From assembly GCA_012932295.1 (NCBI GenBank), contig JAAONU010000004.1, forward strand, positions 12,400,630 through 12,464,629: a DNA stretch of 64,000 nt, in the 5' to 3' direction. This DNA is from Cyclina sinensis (Eukaryota; Mollusca; Bivalvia; Venerida; Veneridae). Shown one piece after another: positions 25,501 through 40,500 of this stretch (position 1 is its first letter; every line of letters starts with the position of its first letter). A program made the position numbers and the translations under genes. The notes under the pieces were generated by a model. It did not search any database. It was not told where the DNA came from and worked only from the letters and a program-made list of their open reading frames with translations.

Positions 25501-28500
25501 CCCTTGAAATATTTTTCTGATGCACTTTAGCAATGAACTGGAAAGTGTAAAATTAATGTCCCTGAAATGCATATTATGAAAGAATAAAAGAACCAGATGA
25601 AGGTGATACCTTGCCATTGAAAGATCAAATATTCCCAAAAACTGTACCAGAGAAGTCTGATACATTCTGTTCACAATCGTCATGTCACAGATCAGGAAAT
25701 ACAGGATACTGCCCCTTGAGGCGACTGAAACAAACATAATTTGTTGGATTTCAGGTTTTACCGTCCCACAACCTTCTGTCTAAATAATCTTACTGTACAA
25801 ATATGACAATACTCAAAACACAAAAAAATGTGTAATAATTGAAGGCTATAGAGAACATTAATTATCATTAGCATTAATAAATTTCTAATACAACAAAACA
25901 TATACCAGGTCTAAATTCCTCTCTGGCTTCATTTATTTTGATCTCAGTTTCTGCAGCCACTGTCAGTTTTTCACTGACCTCTGCTGCTGTCACTTTAGTC
26001 ACACCTAATACTGTTATAAGAGACTCGTCATCTACCAGTGAGCCCTGGAAAGAAATAAGGTAACAGTTAACACATAAATGTGAAAATTTTCTTGAAGAAT
26101 ATGACTTTCAGTTACAGTGAAAATGCAATTCTTGAAATCAACAGACCTGGTCATTTATTTCTAGAATCACACTTTTATTTTTATTACATCTTTTGTAACA
26201 AATCAGAAGAGACTAACAAGAGGGCCAAGATGGCCCTGTATCGCTCACCTGAGAATGACTGCTTTTAACAAAGTTGCTATGGACCTGGTTAATTAACCCC
26301 AGAAGACCCATATTCAAACTTGACCTAGAAATTATTGAAACAATCTCTTTGACAAATTTCAAGGTTATTTGTACTGAAAATGTTACCTCTAGAGTGTCAG
26401 CAAGGTTTTTCCATATTTGGGCTCTATAACCTAGCTCTTTAACCTAGATATCCCATATTCGAACTTGAGCTAGAAACCATAGAATTAAGCTTTCTGACAA
26501 ATGTCCAGGTTGTTTGGAATTATAATGTTACCTCTAGAATGTTAACAAGGTTTTTCAATATTTGGGCTCTGTGACCTAGTTTTAGACCCAAGATGACCCA
26601 TACTTCAATCTGAGCTAGAAATTGTCAAAGCAACCTTTCCGGAAGCTCCTGAGATATAGCCTTTTTGAAGCACTTAAAACGCTTTTCCAGACACTAATGG
26701 CTCTGCAATATTAACACCTTGACATGGCCAATCAATTGAAAAAAGGAGGATTCTCACCTGTTTTCCGTACGCTGTAATTTTTATTTTTTTCCTCTTTTTA
26801 CGTGAGTTCATGCATTTTCTTCTTTTCAATATGGCGCTATGTGATAGAGATAGAGGATATTTATTAAGCCATTTGATTGGTGCGAGGTCGTATAATCGAC
26901 CAATGAAGACACTCGTTACAATTTTAGTTGGAGGCTGTTTATTCTCCGACACCTGCAGTTCTGCGTTCTGCGTCTCGGATAATCGGGAATATGGGAGGCT
27001 CGGCGCAAGGCTTACCCCACCCCCCAATTTTCTCCCCGGATTTATGCAGATCTCAGGACTGGCCCTGGCGGTCTCGAAAGCCGGAAATCCGGCTCAGGCC
27101 GGAACATTAGCAGGCCTGAAGATGTTTCTATTTTTGGGCTCTGTGACCTAGTTTTTGAACCCAGATGACCCATATTTGAACTTGAGCTAGAAATCATAGA
27201 AGCAATTTTCCTGACAAATTTCCAGATTAATTGGTCTAAAAATGTTACCTCTAGAGTGTTAACAAGGGTTTTCAATATTTGGGCTCTGTAACCTAGTTTT
27301 TGACCCCAGATGACCCATATCTGAACTTGACCTAGAAATCGTCAAAGCAACCTTTCTGACAAATTTCCAGATCATTTGGGCTGAAAATGTAACCTCTAGA
27401 GTGTTAACAAGATTTTTCTATTTTTGGGCTCCGTGACCTAGTTTTTGAACCCAGATGACCCATATTTGAACTTGAGCTAGAAATCATCAATAGAACCTTT
27501 CTGACAAATTTCCAGGATATTTGGACTGAAAAAGTAGCCTCTAGAGTGTTAACAAGGTTTTTCTATATTTGGGCTCAGTGACCTACTTTTCCAACCCTGA
27601 TAACCCATGTTCGAACTTGTGCGAGATATCAATGAGACAAACATCCTGACCAAGTTTCATGACAATTGAGGCAAAAATGTGACCACTAGAGTGTTAACGA
27701 ACTAATTGTGGACGGACGGACGGACAACGGACAAAAGGTGATCAGAAAAGCTCACTCTGTCACTACGTGACAGGTGAGCTAAAAAATGGTATACGTAGTA
27801 CACTATAATTTTGTTATATCATGATTTGTTTGATTCCATTTCAACTGTATCTATATATCTATCAACCATCAAATCCTCAAATAGAAAGATATGATGACCT
27901 GATCTTACTTTTGTACTTGTCAATTTGTAGAGAAGGTTATCTTCCAGCTCTTTCATCTTTCGTTTGTTTGCTGTCACATCCTCCATCAACTTTACACGCT
28001 CTGCTTCTAATTCCTGGAAATAAATGAAAATAATGTTAAGTAACTTGATACATTCTACTCAGATGCTTGCCTACAAGGTGCTCAAAGACTTAAATGCTTA
28101 CAGACGAGAGCCACAGACCTCCCTGCTATACAGAAGCTGCTTTTTAACAAGTTTAATGGGTTGATATCTCTGCTATTGTAACTGCAATAAACTTTGAGAG
28201 AAACTAGGATGTACAAGGGACAGTCAAGTATATAAAACAATTTATATAAAAACAACAATAAATGTTAATACTACAGATGATGTACATTTTTCTCTGTCAG
28301 GATGACACGTCCCAGTAGCTGGTCTTCAAGACCCTTCATTGTCACAGTAAAATCAATAATTGATGTTCTTGCACTGACCTGAAATAAGAAGACATAGTTG
28401 ATTCAGTTTTACAGACTCATTCTTGTTGTCCATAAACCAATAAGATATCATTTTTGGGAAGACACTGGTCTTCATCAATATGAAAAGGACATGACATACA

Positions 28501-31500
28501 TGATTTTGCAGTGAATTTTATGAATTGCATAATATCCAATAATTTTATCCTCTTAATGATACAAAGAACTTAAATAAATGAGTACCTCAGGTGTGTAAGC
28601 TGGATTTGCCAGTTTGGTTGTGATATACAGATAAAAGCCTGACATCACATCACATTCTTTATCTCCAACTTTAACCTGTAACGAAATTATAACAGGTTCA
28701 TATTTAAAATTGTTAAAGATGTTTCTTAAACATAAAAAGTCATTTTTGCATGTAATTTAAAGGAATAAAGAAATGTAATGTTTTACCAATCTATTTGCCT
28801 GACCTTTTCTTTTTCAGTAAGTTTTCAGTGCAAATATTTTCAAAGAAAATTCATGAAGTCTTTTATAAACTACATCATTTTTCACAGTGAGGCTGTGATC
28901 TCGTAATATGATGAGTATAAGGAAACACCTGTCTGTGACTTGGTTTGTTAATTACCTTGTAGGTAGAGCCAGATTTGATGAAGTTCTTCTCAAGTACATT
29001 ATCCAGTGCTGGGTCTAATTCCTCCTCTACATCCTCTATCAGTAGAGGTCTTCCTAGGGACAATGCATCTTCCAGATGTGTACGGAAGTATTTGTGGTTC
29101 AATGAGGTCACCTTAACACAAACAGAAAGTGGAGTATTTGGGTGTCACATAAAGGTCAGTTCTTTATTGTAACTTAAAATGTTGCACATAATTCAACGAA
29201 TAAAGAGTAATATAGTATATACTACTTAAGTAACTAAGTTAATCTGTCATGGCAAACTTAGTTGCATTAACTGTATATAGCGTTTTTACCTGAAGCTCCC
29301 TATCTTTCTCTCTGTTTTTGATCCAGCTTTTTCCCTGACCCTGGGGATCTATCAGCAACGGATACCTGGTAGCTTTGGTTGTTATAATGCCATTCTGTAT
29401 AGACAGGTCATCATTGGGCAGACCTTGGATATTCCATTCACCTATCTGTTTTGTTAAGAGTGTTAAACATTAAATGATGCTATGAAAATGAATTGAAATG
29501 AATACTTCTTCTCTAAAAATTAAGTTCTAATGAGTAGCAAAATGAACTTCACTGTCTCTCTTTAAAAACATTCAAAATTTTTCTCTAGCTACAAAAAACT
29601 TTTTAAAATTTATTCTCAGAATAGTTACACTAACAAAGGAGAAAAGGCTAGGACAAAACAGATCGTGATAGCTCAAAACTTACAGTTGCATTATCAACCA
29701 GCATGGAAATGAGATTGAGGTCACTAGTGAAGGGTATACGCCTTTGAAACATCTCTTTCTGCCAGTTACTGACCAGTTTGTTACGGAATTCTTGATTGAA
29801 AGGTCCAGAATATGACAGGAATCCAGTACAAAGTAAGACATCACCAACTAGTCTGGAGACAGACAGAAGTTTAAACATGAGCATTTCCTCTCTTTTTATT
29901 TCAACATACATGATATTCATGCTTAGTTTTATTCAAACACACTTTGAAACATTTAAAGGTATTCCTGAGAAGAAGGCTTAAATGATCATGTGGATTTTGA
30001 GAAAGCTTTCAAAGAAGTGAATCCTGTATTGAACATATCTAGCCTATTTTATTTACACATACTCAAAACTTCAGATTAATTTTCATTTTATACATATCAT
30101 TAAAACTAACCTGTCAATCTGTGACTTGAACTGTTTGCTCTGCTCTGTCCAGCGTATCTTCTCACCAGCCAATCCACCAATCAAAGCAGATGCTGCTACC
30201 ATTCTTCGTTTACATGACTCTGCATCATCTAACAATTCCTGTAATAGTAAAATGTCAAGTTTTTTAGATTTTCATTTAAAGGCATTTCATACATCCCGCC
30301 TGTATTTGAAAATCTGTAGTATATAGTTCAATTTTTTTTAAGGAAAGACTTAAAGATATATATCAGTAATGTTACCAACAAGAAAGCATTTAAACATATT
30401 CCTAGAAACTTTCTCTGTACGTCAATCAAAATAGAAACAGCTGTTTTATTTCAGTAAACCACTGAAAAACATGAACTGAATACCTGCTTTTCCTTCATAG
30501 CAGCATCATACAGAGCCTGTACTGCATCCAACTCCTTCTGTTTCTCATCCAGTTGAGCCTGAGCTTTGTTCAGCTCTGCCTGAGCTACTCCCAGTCTAGC
30601 TTCTTGTACTGCAAGGTTTGCCTACAGATAACCATTGTGACATCTATGATAAAGTGCTTCATTATCGTATCATGATTTGTCAATAAAATAATGACTAGCA
30701 AAAATCTTTTCTTGACTAAAATCATTCTTTATTCCAATATCTGAACAAAATGTCTAGCATTTTTTATTATTTCATATGCTATGTAAATAATCTAGGAGCA
30801 TACTGAGCACTGAAAGTGAAAAGGTTCTGAGTGCTACTGAATAAAGAAGCAGAATGGACCATTTTGCTTTTGCCTGTAAACATAAAATTGACATATAATC
30901 AGGGTTCCCTCAATTTCATGCAGATAAAATTCTAGACCTTTAGTCAAATTTTCCAGCTCATTTTTTTCCTTTAAATTCCAGGTCAAAAGCAGTATAGAAA
31001 AAATGTATTTTCAAACCTTTTTCTCCAGCATTATAAGCAATTCTTGAAAAGTCATACATTCCACATTTCCTTTTTTCTTAAGGATTTATTATAATAAGTG
31101 ATTTTCAGACACAGGGAGATTTGGGTCCCAGACCGGAAGGTTTTAACAATGTGTAGTTTTATCCTTATATGTATTACTAAAACTATTAAAATACTAAATG
31201 CAGCAACATCTAGCATTGAACATTTTTAGCACAGTAATATCAAAATGGTTGGTGAATTATTTGCAAATCTGACAAGGGATTCCTCATGAGCGATTTTTTA
31301 TCGGGGCCAAAGTCTAGCTTCCACAGGAATTTTTAATTCCAGGACTCTGAGACAAAGAATTGGAGCAAACTTCTGGGGAGATTTCCCACTGGGAGATATG
31401 GCATGTATACTGTTTTTGCTTGCATGCTGAACAAAAGAGTTGCAAAGACATCAAAATTTCAGGTACACAAGCAAATGTTAATTTGCAACTTGAGCTATCA

Positions 31501-34500
31501 CTAAATGTGATTAATACCCCCACAAGACTGCTTTGGAACTGAGAAGGTTATTAGTAACAGAATACTTTGTAAAAGAATTGACATAGGTTATGGTTGTGGG
31601 CAATTAAAGATAGTTGTGATTCTTGTACATTGCATTTCCTGTCATTGCTTGACCATTGTATGGAGTTACATTGAATTCCAACCAGTAGTTTTCAAGTTAT
31701 GCTCCAGACAACAAAAACCAACAAAGGGCAATAACTCTTCAAATACTGAAGATGGAGTTATGCTCTTGTACACTGCATTTCCTGTTATTGTGCTTGACCA
31801 TTGTATGAAGATGCATTGAATTCAAAACATTAGTTTTCAAGTCATACTCCGGACAAGGAAATTGCAACAGCCACCTGCCCGCACACCCGCCCGACCGACC
31901 AACCACCGGGCGACTCCTATATACCCCCAAAACAAAGTGTGGGGGTATAATGACTCCAACATACAAAACATCTGAGTCTAGGTAGGGCTGGAAAAATTAA
32001 ATACAGCAAAGTCATTGCAATAATAAACACAGATGCTCCCAAGGTTAAACTTGATAGTATTTTTTTTTTGCTAAATGCAGTTTTAAATAGCATATTGTTA
32101 CAGATAAGAAAAACATTGATGCACAGCATCAACTCGACACAGAAGATTCTGAACATGTGAACATATAGGACACATGTAATTTTACACATACAGAATATTT
32201 TTTGTATTGTAAAACCATTAGTGCAGTTAAATTGACTACTGTGAGTGCAATTCGTACTCAACCTGCCTTTATCATAAGTAGTTTGCTAACCAAAGCTCTT
32301 ACCACTGATCCTAAATGCAACATTTGTCAGAGGTTGTATCTATAGATTTCAGGGTCTGTTTGGCTACCCTTACATGTTCCCACTGGTTGTTTTGCTACCC
32401 AGTAGAAAGTTGATTTCGACACCCAGACTTTTTATAGGACGATACTTAGCAATATTATAACTACATTTGATTTTACTTAATAAGAATTCGAATTATTTTT
32501 TTTTTATTAATGCAAATTCAATTTTTTTAATCAGTGCAATAACTTTTAATGCAAATTAATATTTTTAGAATTAAACAGTTTAAATCTATCATATGAATAT
32601 ACAATTTGAAAAACAACTTTACCTATGTTACAGAAGATGATCTTCTAATATTTAGAACTTGTATCACTATACTTAATAAAAAAAAGTTATCAAACAAATA
32701 AGCATCAAATTCTAGAACATCGGAGATAGTAGCTTTTAGTTATATTTATAACTTTTTCACTGTCGCCATATATATAAATTGTGCTAAAATTTTCTATTTC
32801 TTTGTCAAGTCCCAGGGAGTGATAGTGGCAGCTGCATTACTGATGATTCTTTTCTACACTCTTTATACAATTTCATGTAAATTGTTAAACATAAATACAA
32901 CTAGAACTATCGCTGAATGCAATTCATACCCCCACCAATGTCAATGATAGAAGGTGACTTGAATATTTGAACTTATGGAAAAGGGAATAACTTTTGTGGC
33001 ATAAAATAGTTGTGTTTGTTGGAAAAAAAGATAACACTTCATAGGTAATAGTAATGACTAAATTTTGAATGATCAAATCAGAAATAACCTTTGATTCTAC
33101 AAATTTACAAAAACAAAGAAATTATAAGCTAAAATAAAGAATATCATGTATTCAGCCAAGCAAGAAAAAAGTCCTCATCTTAATTTGATTGTCTAATATT
33201 TGACTTTCAAGTGTGACTTTGACCTTGAGCTGTTACAAGGTCAACATAGGTTCTGCACATTGCTATCATGAGGTGAACATTTGAGCCAAGTTTGAAGAAA
33301 ATCCTTCAAGGGGTATAGGATTTACAGAGTGGACACAAAAATTATCTGACATTCCAGTGTGACCTTGACCTAGACCTGACACAAAGGCAACATGGGTTCT
33401 GCACATTCCCATGTTGATGTTAACATCAGAGCCAAGTTTGAAGAAAATCCTTCCATTAGTATATGATTTATTGAGTGGACAAGGTCGATACGGACCGACA
33501 GACTGACTGAGAGATGCGACAAAGCGATTCCAGTATACCCCCCTGGTCATGACCAACCTACATTATAACTAAGATTGAAAAACCTGGGACCAAGGGATCT
33601 TTAGTTATTGATCAGAAACCGTTTCGCTATTCAAGGTCTTGTTGACCTTTGACCTGGTGATCTGAAAAAACTATAGGGGTCATTTCATAGGCATGACCAA
33701 CCTACATACAAAGTCTGAGGAAAGTGGTCCAAGGGTTCTCTAGATAATGATCCAAAACCAAAGCAAAACTATATGCCCCTTCATCTTCAACGGTGGGGGG
33801 GGGGGGGGGGAATAAATAAATAATTTAATCTGCTTGTATGTTTACTTTTAGATAAATACCAAACCTTTTTATTTTAAGTCAGGTTAGCAAATGTGCGATA
33901 CTCCCTGTAGTGAATCTACTAAGCAGCGAATAGACTTTATGCAAAAGAATATAGGTATCGAATATGTACCGAGCTAAATGTTCAGTATCCTATCCATACA
34001 AACACAGGTATGTACTAAATTGTATTACACTTGCTCTTCAAGTCATTATTCAATTTATAAGTAACTTCAAAAGAAACTGGAAAAAGACAGAAATAATTGG
34101 CTGGAATCGTATTACTGATGTTTACTGAGTTCTAATTTGGTCATAGCTAGCACCATACCACACAGCTGTTTCTTCTCTGAATGAAAGGGAAATTACTGCA
34201 TAAGGCAAGGTTGAACTAACTTATTAACATTAACAGACCAAATGTTAAGATAACGTTAAGAATCATCAAACATAGTATTTTCAAGTTCATACCAATGAAA
34301 TGTTTCAAAACATTTTCACGATAATACCTTGATTAATTTTCAATAATTTATATTCAGTGAAATGACATAATAATAAAAAGAAATTGTCAAAAGCAACATC
34401 ACAGAAAGCACACCACCTGTGAATAGCAAAAAGTAGAGACAACTCTTAACAAGAATTAAAGGATAAATGTCTTATGTGTTATCCTTCATAATATAGTTGC

Positions 34501-37500
34501 AAATTTGTAAATTCTAGAGATAAAAACCCAATTCTTTCCTGGATGGACTGTAAAAATTGAAGACTTCAAGGAATTTTCACAGTCAAGAGAAGTTATTTTT
34601 AATTTCTCAGATATTTTCCAGTTTTCCCTGTTCTGTGGGAAACCTGTAAAATGAACAGTCTCACATGACATTTTACACAGTACTTACTTTCAGTGGCAGT
34701 ACTTCTTTGTTTACTCCAAAGAAGAATGCCATAGCCACAGACCATGACAGGAGTCCAGCAACATTACTGCAGACTTTCTTGGCTGACTCCATGTTGAAAT
34801 CTTCCATTCTTAGGTAGGGTTCCATCAGTTCTACTGTCTCCCCGTTGATTGTGTCTTTTGCGAATGACAATAAAGACTGCAAGAAGTTGGAGGCACTCAT
34901 CAACTGTATGAGAAACAAGGCTTCATTCAAAGTAAGCAGACTAAAGAATCTTCCCTGACTGCAAATAACCATTACTTCTAATTAACTTGAGAATAAAACA
35001 AGAAATGTGTCACAGACTAGAATGCCCCCAAAACATGGCAATGGTCACAGTCATGGTAGCTTATAACTTGATGTTACCTTGACCATTTGTGCCAATTTTT
35101 TTGCAGTCTGTGAACTGAACAAAGTACCCATACATGTATGTTTAGGGGTAAGACTATTATTTGTCCTTTACCTATTTGCATGGCTGGTAAAATTGATAAA
35201 TTTCCAAAACTGATGTGTTTCAAAACATACTGATCTAGTTTAGGTTTGTACCCACAGGATGTCCTTTACAGAAAAAATGTTTCAAAACAGTTTCTTACCT
35301 TTTAACTTTTGGATTTTTATGCTCCTGTTTAATACTATTGGCAAAAATATAGTTCAGTTATAAAATTGTACGAGCTTGGCACAGAGGCAATATTAAGTAA
35401 AATTAAACAAAGGGCAATAACTCTGCCAAAAATGAACAAATCACAAAAGCCTGAGTATATGTACTGCGGCACTTGATAATGATCACTTTGTGAAACACTG
35501 GTGAAAATTACAAGAGAACTTTAGGAGTTATGCATAGAAGCAATATTAGATAACTTAAACAAACGGCAATAACTACACCAAATATACTGAATTGCAAAAG
35601 CCATAGTATGTGCATGGTGGCACTTGATAATGATCATTGTGTTAGTAGGAGGAGTTGGGCACAGAAGATGGGAAGGACAGATGCACAATCAGACGGAATA
35701 ACAGACAGACAGTGCAACTACTATATGCCACCCTTTTGGGACACAAAAACATCTTTTGTGCTTCAGGCTACACTTTCTTCAGCTGAAACTTATTAAGTAT
35801 CCTAAAACAATTCCTTTATCCAAACTGTCCTTCAAATGCTACACCATCACCTGGTCGTATAAACTTTACTGGTGTTTGAAAAGGGTATAACCAATGATAT
35901 CTGAGGAAATAAAACTCCTTAATTTATTCTTTGGAGAAAACCATATACATGTACAATTTGATGGCAACAAAATAAGAATGTGTACATAGTTATAATCAAC
36001 ACATAGCTAAAAGCCTGAAAGACATGAAACTCAAATTACTGAAAAACTACCATAAATGGAGTTACAAATATCTATAACCTCACCTTCAGAGATTCACTCC
36101 AAGATGGTTTTGGACAGGGCCTTTCAGGGTCAGCTGTAACAGTGTCCAGTCTCTTTTGAAACAACAACAATACACAGTCCATGATCCTCATGATAAGGTG
36201 AGGAGGCTTTCCAAGCTTTTTCACAGTTGAAATATCTGAGGCTTTGATTGTCTTGAATTAGAGAGTAATATCATATCTTATATACAGTTGTAGGTATATA
36301 TTAAGAAGAGGGCCCTTTGACCACTCAAATGAGTATCATTGTCCTTACTGAAAGCTTAATGGTCAAATCTCTATAATCTCTGATACAGAGATAGGATTTA
36401 TTAATCATACATGATTTAATTTCCATATACCGGTAACTTAGTTTGAAGTGAGCCTGCATCATCAACTTTCAATGTCTCCCAAGAAATCTTCTAAAAAGCA
36501 TTCTGACCAAGTCTAGCAAAAACTGGATACAATATTTGATCTAAGATCTTCATGTGTTTTTTTCCAATAATCCAAGCTTGTAACTTTGTTTTTGACCATA
36601 CATGACCCAGATTAAAATTCATGCAGGAAATAAACACAAAAATTCAAACCCAGTTTCAAAATTATTGAGCCAAAACGTTACATCTTGAGTGTTCACAAGG
36701 TGTGCCACTGATTTCAGCTGGTGACATGGTTTTTTTTACCTTGACCTTTGACCTACTGACCCCAAAATCAATAGGGTTCTTCTAATCAAAAAGGGCAATC
36801 ATCCTATGAAGTTTGAAGGCTCTTAGTGAAATAGAACTCCAGTTATTGAGCAGAAACGGTTTACTCTCCTCGAGCCCTTGTGTCCTTGACCTTTGACCTA
36901 CTGACCCCAAAATCAATAGGGTTCTTCTACTTAATAAGGGCAATCACCCTATGTAGTTTGAAGGTTCTGGGTCAAACGGTACTCCAGTTATCGATCAGAA
37001 ACAAAGTTTGACAGACGGACAGAAGGACAGACGGACGGACGGACGGATGGCCAGACGGACAAGGCAAAAACAATATGTCTCCCCCAGAGGGGGGATACAT
37101 AATAAGGTGGCCAATACAGGGTTGTCACTAGAAATTTGCTAAGAATCTTAATTTTAATTTGAGGAGGCCAAAAAAACAAGCATAAGTCAGACAAGAAATA
37201 CAGAGGCTCTAGGGCAGGGGTCCCCGCTCCCCTATTGACCTGGTTAGGACCACCTCATTAAGGCTAATATCTGTGCCAAGTGATTTTGAAATCCCTCCAT
37301 TCAAGGCCAAGTTACAGCCTGGAGAAGGAGAATTGCAGTCTTCGAATTTAGACGCAGTCTTCGAATTTAGACGCAGGACCAAAGGCCAGTAAAAAGTTAC
37401 AAATCAGTAGTCCAACTGTCCAGTGAATATTGGTGCTGCTTTTTTTTAAACTAAATACAGTAAACAAAGTTGAGAAACAAGTAAAAAGTTGTGTTTTTGA

Positions 37501-40500
37501 AAATAAAATGAAATTGTTTCTTAAAAATGCATTCTTCTCCATAGAACAGCGATTCGTTAACACCAACTACAACATAACGCATTCGTTCTTAGTTTACACA
37601 TAACCGGTGCTCAGGCTATAATCTGCCTTTCCAGTTTTCGCGATAAATATGATATTTTATTTTAATTATTGACCAGGCTATTTCTGGTGTAAAGAGGAAA
37701 AAGCCAGCCGAAAGTAACACCTTATTTCATTATTCTGTTTCATGAAATAACTCTGTTTCGGTTTCCTGTTGTTTTTTTTTTTCTTTTTTTACATGCATGT
37801 ATACATTTTCGTAAAGTGACATCCGATCCATTCCATTACACTCATTTATCGACCATGGTACATAATGTAGTCGTACGGAATATATACAATGGGTAATAAA
37901 TGGTGACATATATATGTATATATGGCATTTTCAGAAGTTGGGAAAAAAAGTTGAGATAAAAATCTGGTAAAAAGTTTAACTGAACTGACAGTGTCCTGTA
38001 CAAATGAATCAATTATACCAGAGCTTTTTTCACAGGTTGGGGAATGTGCCCTTCCCTTAAATTTGGGGAAATTTAATGCAGTTTTTTTGCAAAAGGGGAA
38101 GAAAAAACTTGATGTAAATTGAATTTTAGGGGAAAACTATGATTTTAAGGAATTTTCCTTAGGGAAAGACGCCTGTAAATGGCGTAGAAGGGGCAAAAAC
38201 CCTTGAATACTATTATTTTTACTAAACAATTGTTAGGCTATGAAGCAAGTTCAAAGTATAATTAATATTATTTTTAACATTGTGGTGACAAGTTTACAAT
38301 ACTATTGTTAGGCTATGAAGCAAGTTCAAAGTATAACTAGAAATGGGTTTTTGATTGAACAAAAACATATGTCTCCCCCCAGCCAGTTGCTGCAGGCAGT
38401 ATTGAGTCAGATGATTGTAAAATAAGGGGGATATTTTTGTCAAATGTACATGATGAACAAGAAACTCATACTCTGTCAAGAAAGGATTGAGCAGAAACCT
38501 TGTTTCATATTGTACAAAATAGTTGTATTCATTCAGTCTAGTACCTGTAGCATGTTGGAATCATGTCGATGGCAGTGCTGTTACAAAGATATGGGCAAAA
38601 AACACAAAGCCAGTTACAAGGTGTCTTCTTCAAGCACTCAAGTTTAATCTATTTCCATTGATAAGGAGAAAAGTTGCATCACGATAGCTGTAGTATGTTG
38701 GAACTACTCCTACTATGTTGGAATTTGACATTTAACCTCCAAGTGTGACCTTGACCTTGAGACACCACACCCGCAAAGTGGGTTCTGCACGTCGCCTTGA
38801 TGAGGGGAACATCTGACCCAAGTTTCATAAAAATCCTTCAAGGGCTTTGGAAGATACAGAGCGGACACATTTTTGTGACCGACAGACAGACGGATGGACG
38901 GACAACCGGGGGAAAACAATATGTCTCCCCTGATGAGGTGAACATCTGACCCAAGTTTCATAAAAATCCTTCAAGGGCTTTGGAAGATACAGAGCGGACA
39001 CGATTTTGTGGCATTTGACATTTAACCTTCAAGCGTGACCTTGACCTTGATACACCACAACCGCAAAGTGGGTTCTGCACGTCGCCTTAATGAGGTGAAC
39101 ATCTGACCCAAGTTTCATAAAAATCCTTCAAGGGCTTTTGAAGATACAGAGTGGACTCGGTTTTTATGGCATTTGACATTTAACCTCCAAGAGTGACCTT
39201 GAAATTGAGACACCACACCCGCAAAGTGGGTTCTGCATGTCACCTTGATGAGGTGAACATCTGACCCAAGTTTCATAAAAATCCTTCAAGGGCTTTGGAA
39301 GATACAGAGCGGACACGATTTTGTGGCATTTGACATTTAACCTCCAAGTGTGACCTTGACCTTGAGACACCACACCCGCAAAGTGGGTTCTGCACGTCGC
39401 CTTGATGAGGTGAACATCTGACCCAAGTTTCATAAAAATCCTTCAAGGGCTTTGGAAGATACAGAGCGGACACGATTTTGTGACGGACAGACGGATGGAA
39501 GGACAGACAGACGGACAGACAACCGGGGGAAAAACAATATGTCTCCCCCATTTTTGGGGGGAGACATAATTAATATTATTTTTGACATTGTGGTGACAAG
39601 TCCTACTTCAAAACATAGTCTTATTGTTTTGTTTATCCTTATAGCATTGTTCACAGCTATTATTTGGTCCAGTTAAATGTCATTCAGTCCAGTCAGATTA
39701 TTGCCTTGGCTGGTCCGAAGGTCCAGTGCTTCAAAAAGTTATTCGTGAAGACTGGAATTGGCACCAAAGGGTAACCTTGACCTTTGAGCTACCTACCTGT
39801 CTCATGCTAGTGTTACACCGTCTTATTAGGCAAATATTTGTACCATGTAATTTTGAAATCATACCAACCAAGGCCAAGTTACAATCCGGATAAGCAAAAG
39901 TGTGATGGAAGGACCAACTGACCAACAGACAAAGTGTACATTTGTGTTCAGTCTCATTAAATTCCCTCCACTGGTTACTTAGTTATGAGATCAGGTGGAA
40001 TTAACAAAGGATAATGAAGTGCAGTGACCATTCTTGGGCACTGTACTTCTCTTCCATAAGATCTATCTACCTATGAAGTTTTATGCTGATACCTTTAATT
40101 GGTTTTGAGTTATGGTCCAGGCAAAAAGCATGAAGGATTGACAGATGGGCAGACAAACGGACAGACACTATATGGACAATGTGGCAACTACATGCTCCTG
40201 GGAGCATAATAAGAACCTAAAAACTTCTGAATGCATAAACAACACTGTTCTTACTCAACACAGTGATAAAAAAATCGTCTATTTTTCCTTTTTTTCATTT
40301 TTGTGCTTGCATGCATGGCATTTCATTAAGTTACCGATACTTCAATTTGACAACCTGAACTAGGTGATCAGTTGGACAGTACTTTACATACCCCTTCTAA
40401 GATAACATCCAGTACAGTCTTTACTAGAATGAATATGATGATCATCATCATGATGTTAAGTTGCCAATTTTTCATTTCTTCTGGGAACTGAGCCAGTGGA

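Noticed and set aside
38335..39571. 4 bp target duplication AACT/AATT around family B copies
   Set aside because: ACT belongs to the element head shared by all families (ACWAGAR). Reading the element as ACTAGA..ACATA explains both empty sites exactly without duplication or mutation.
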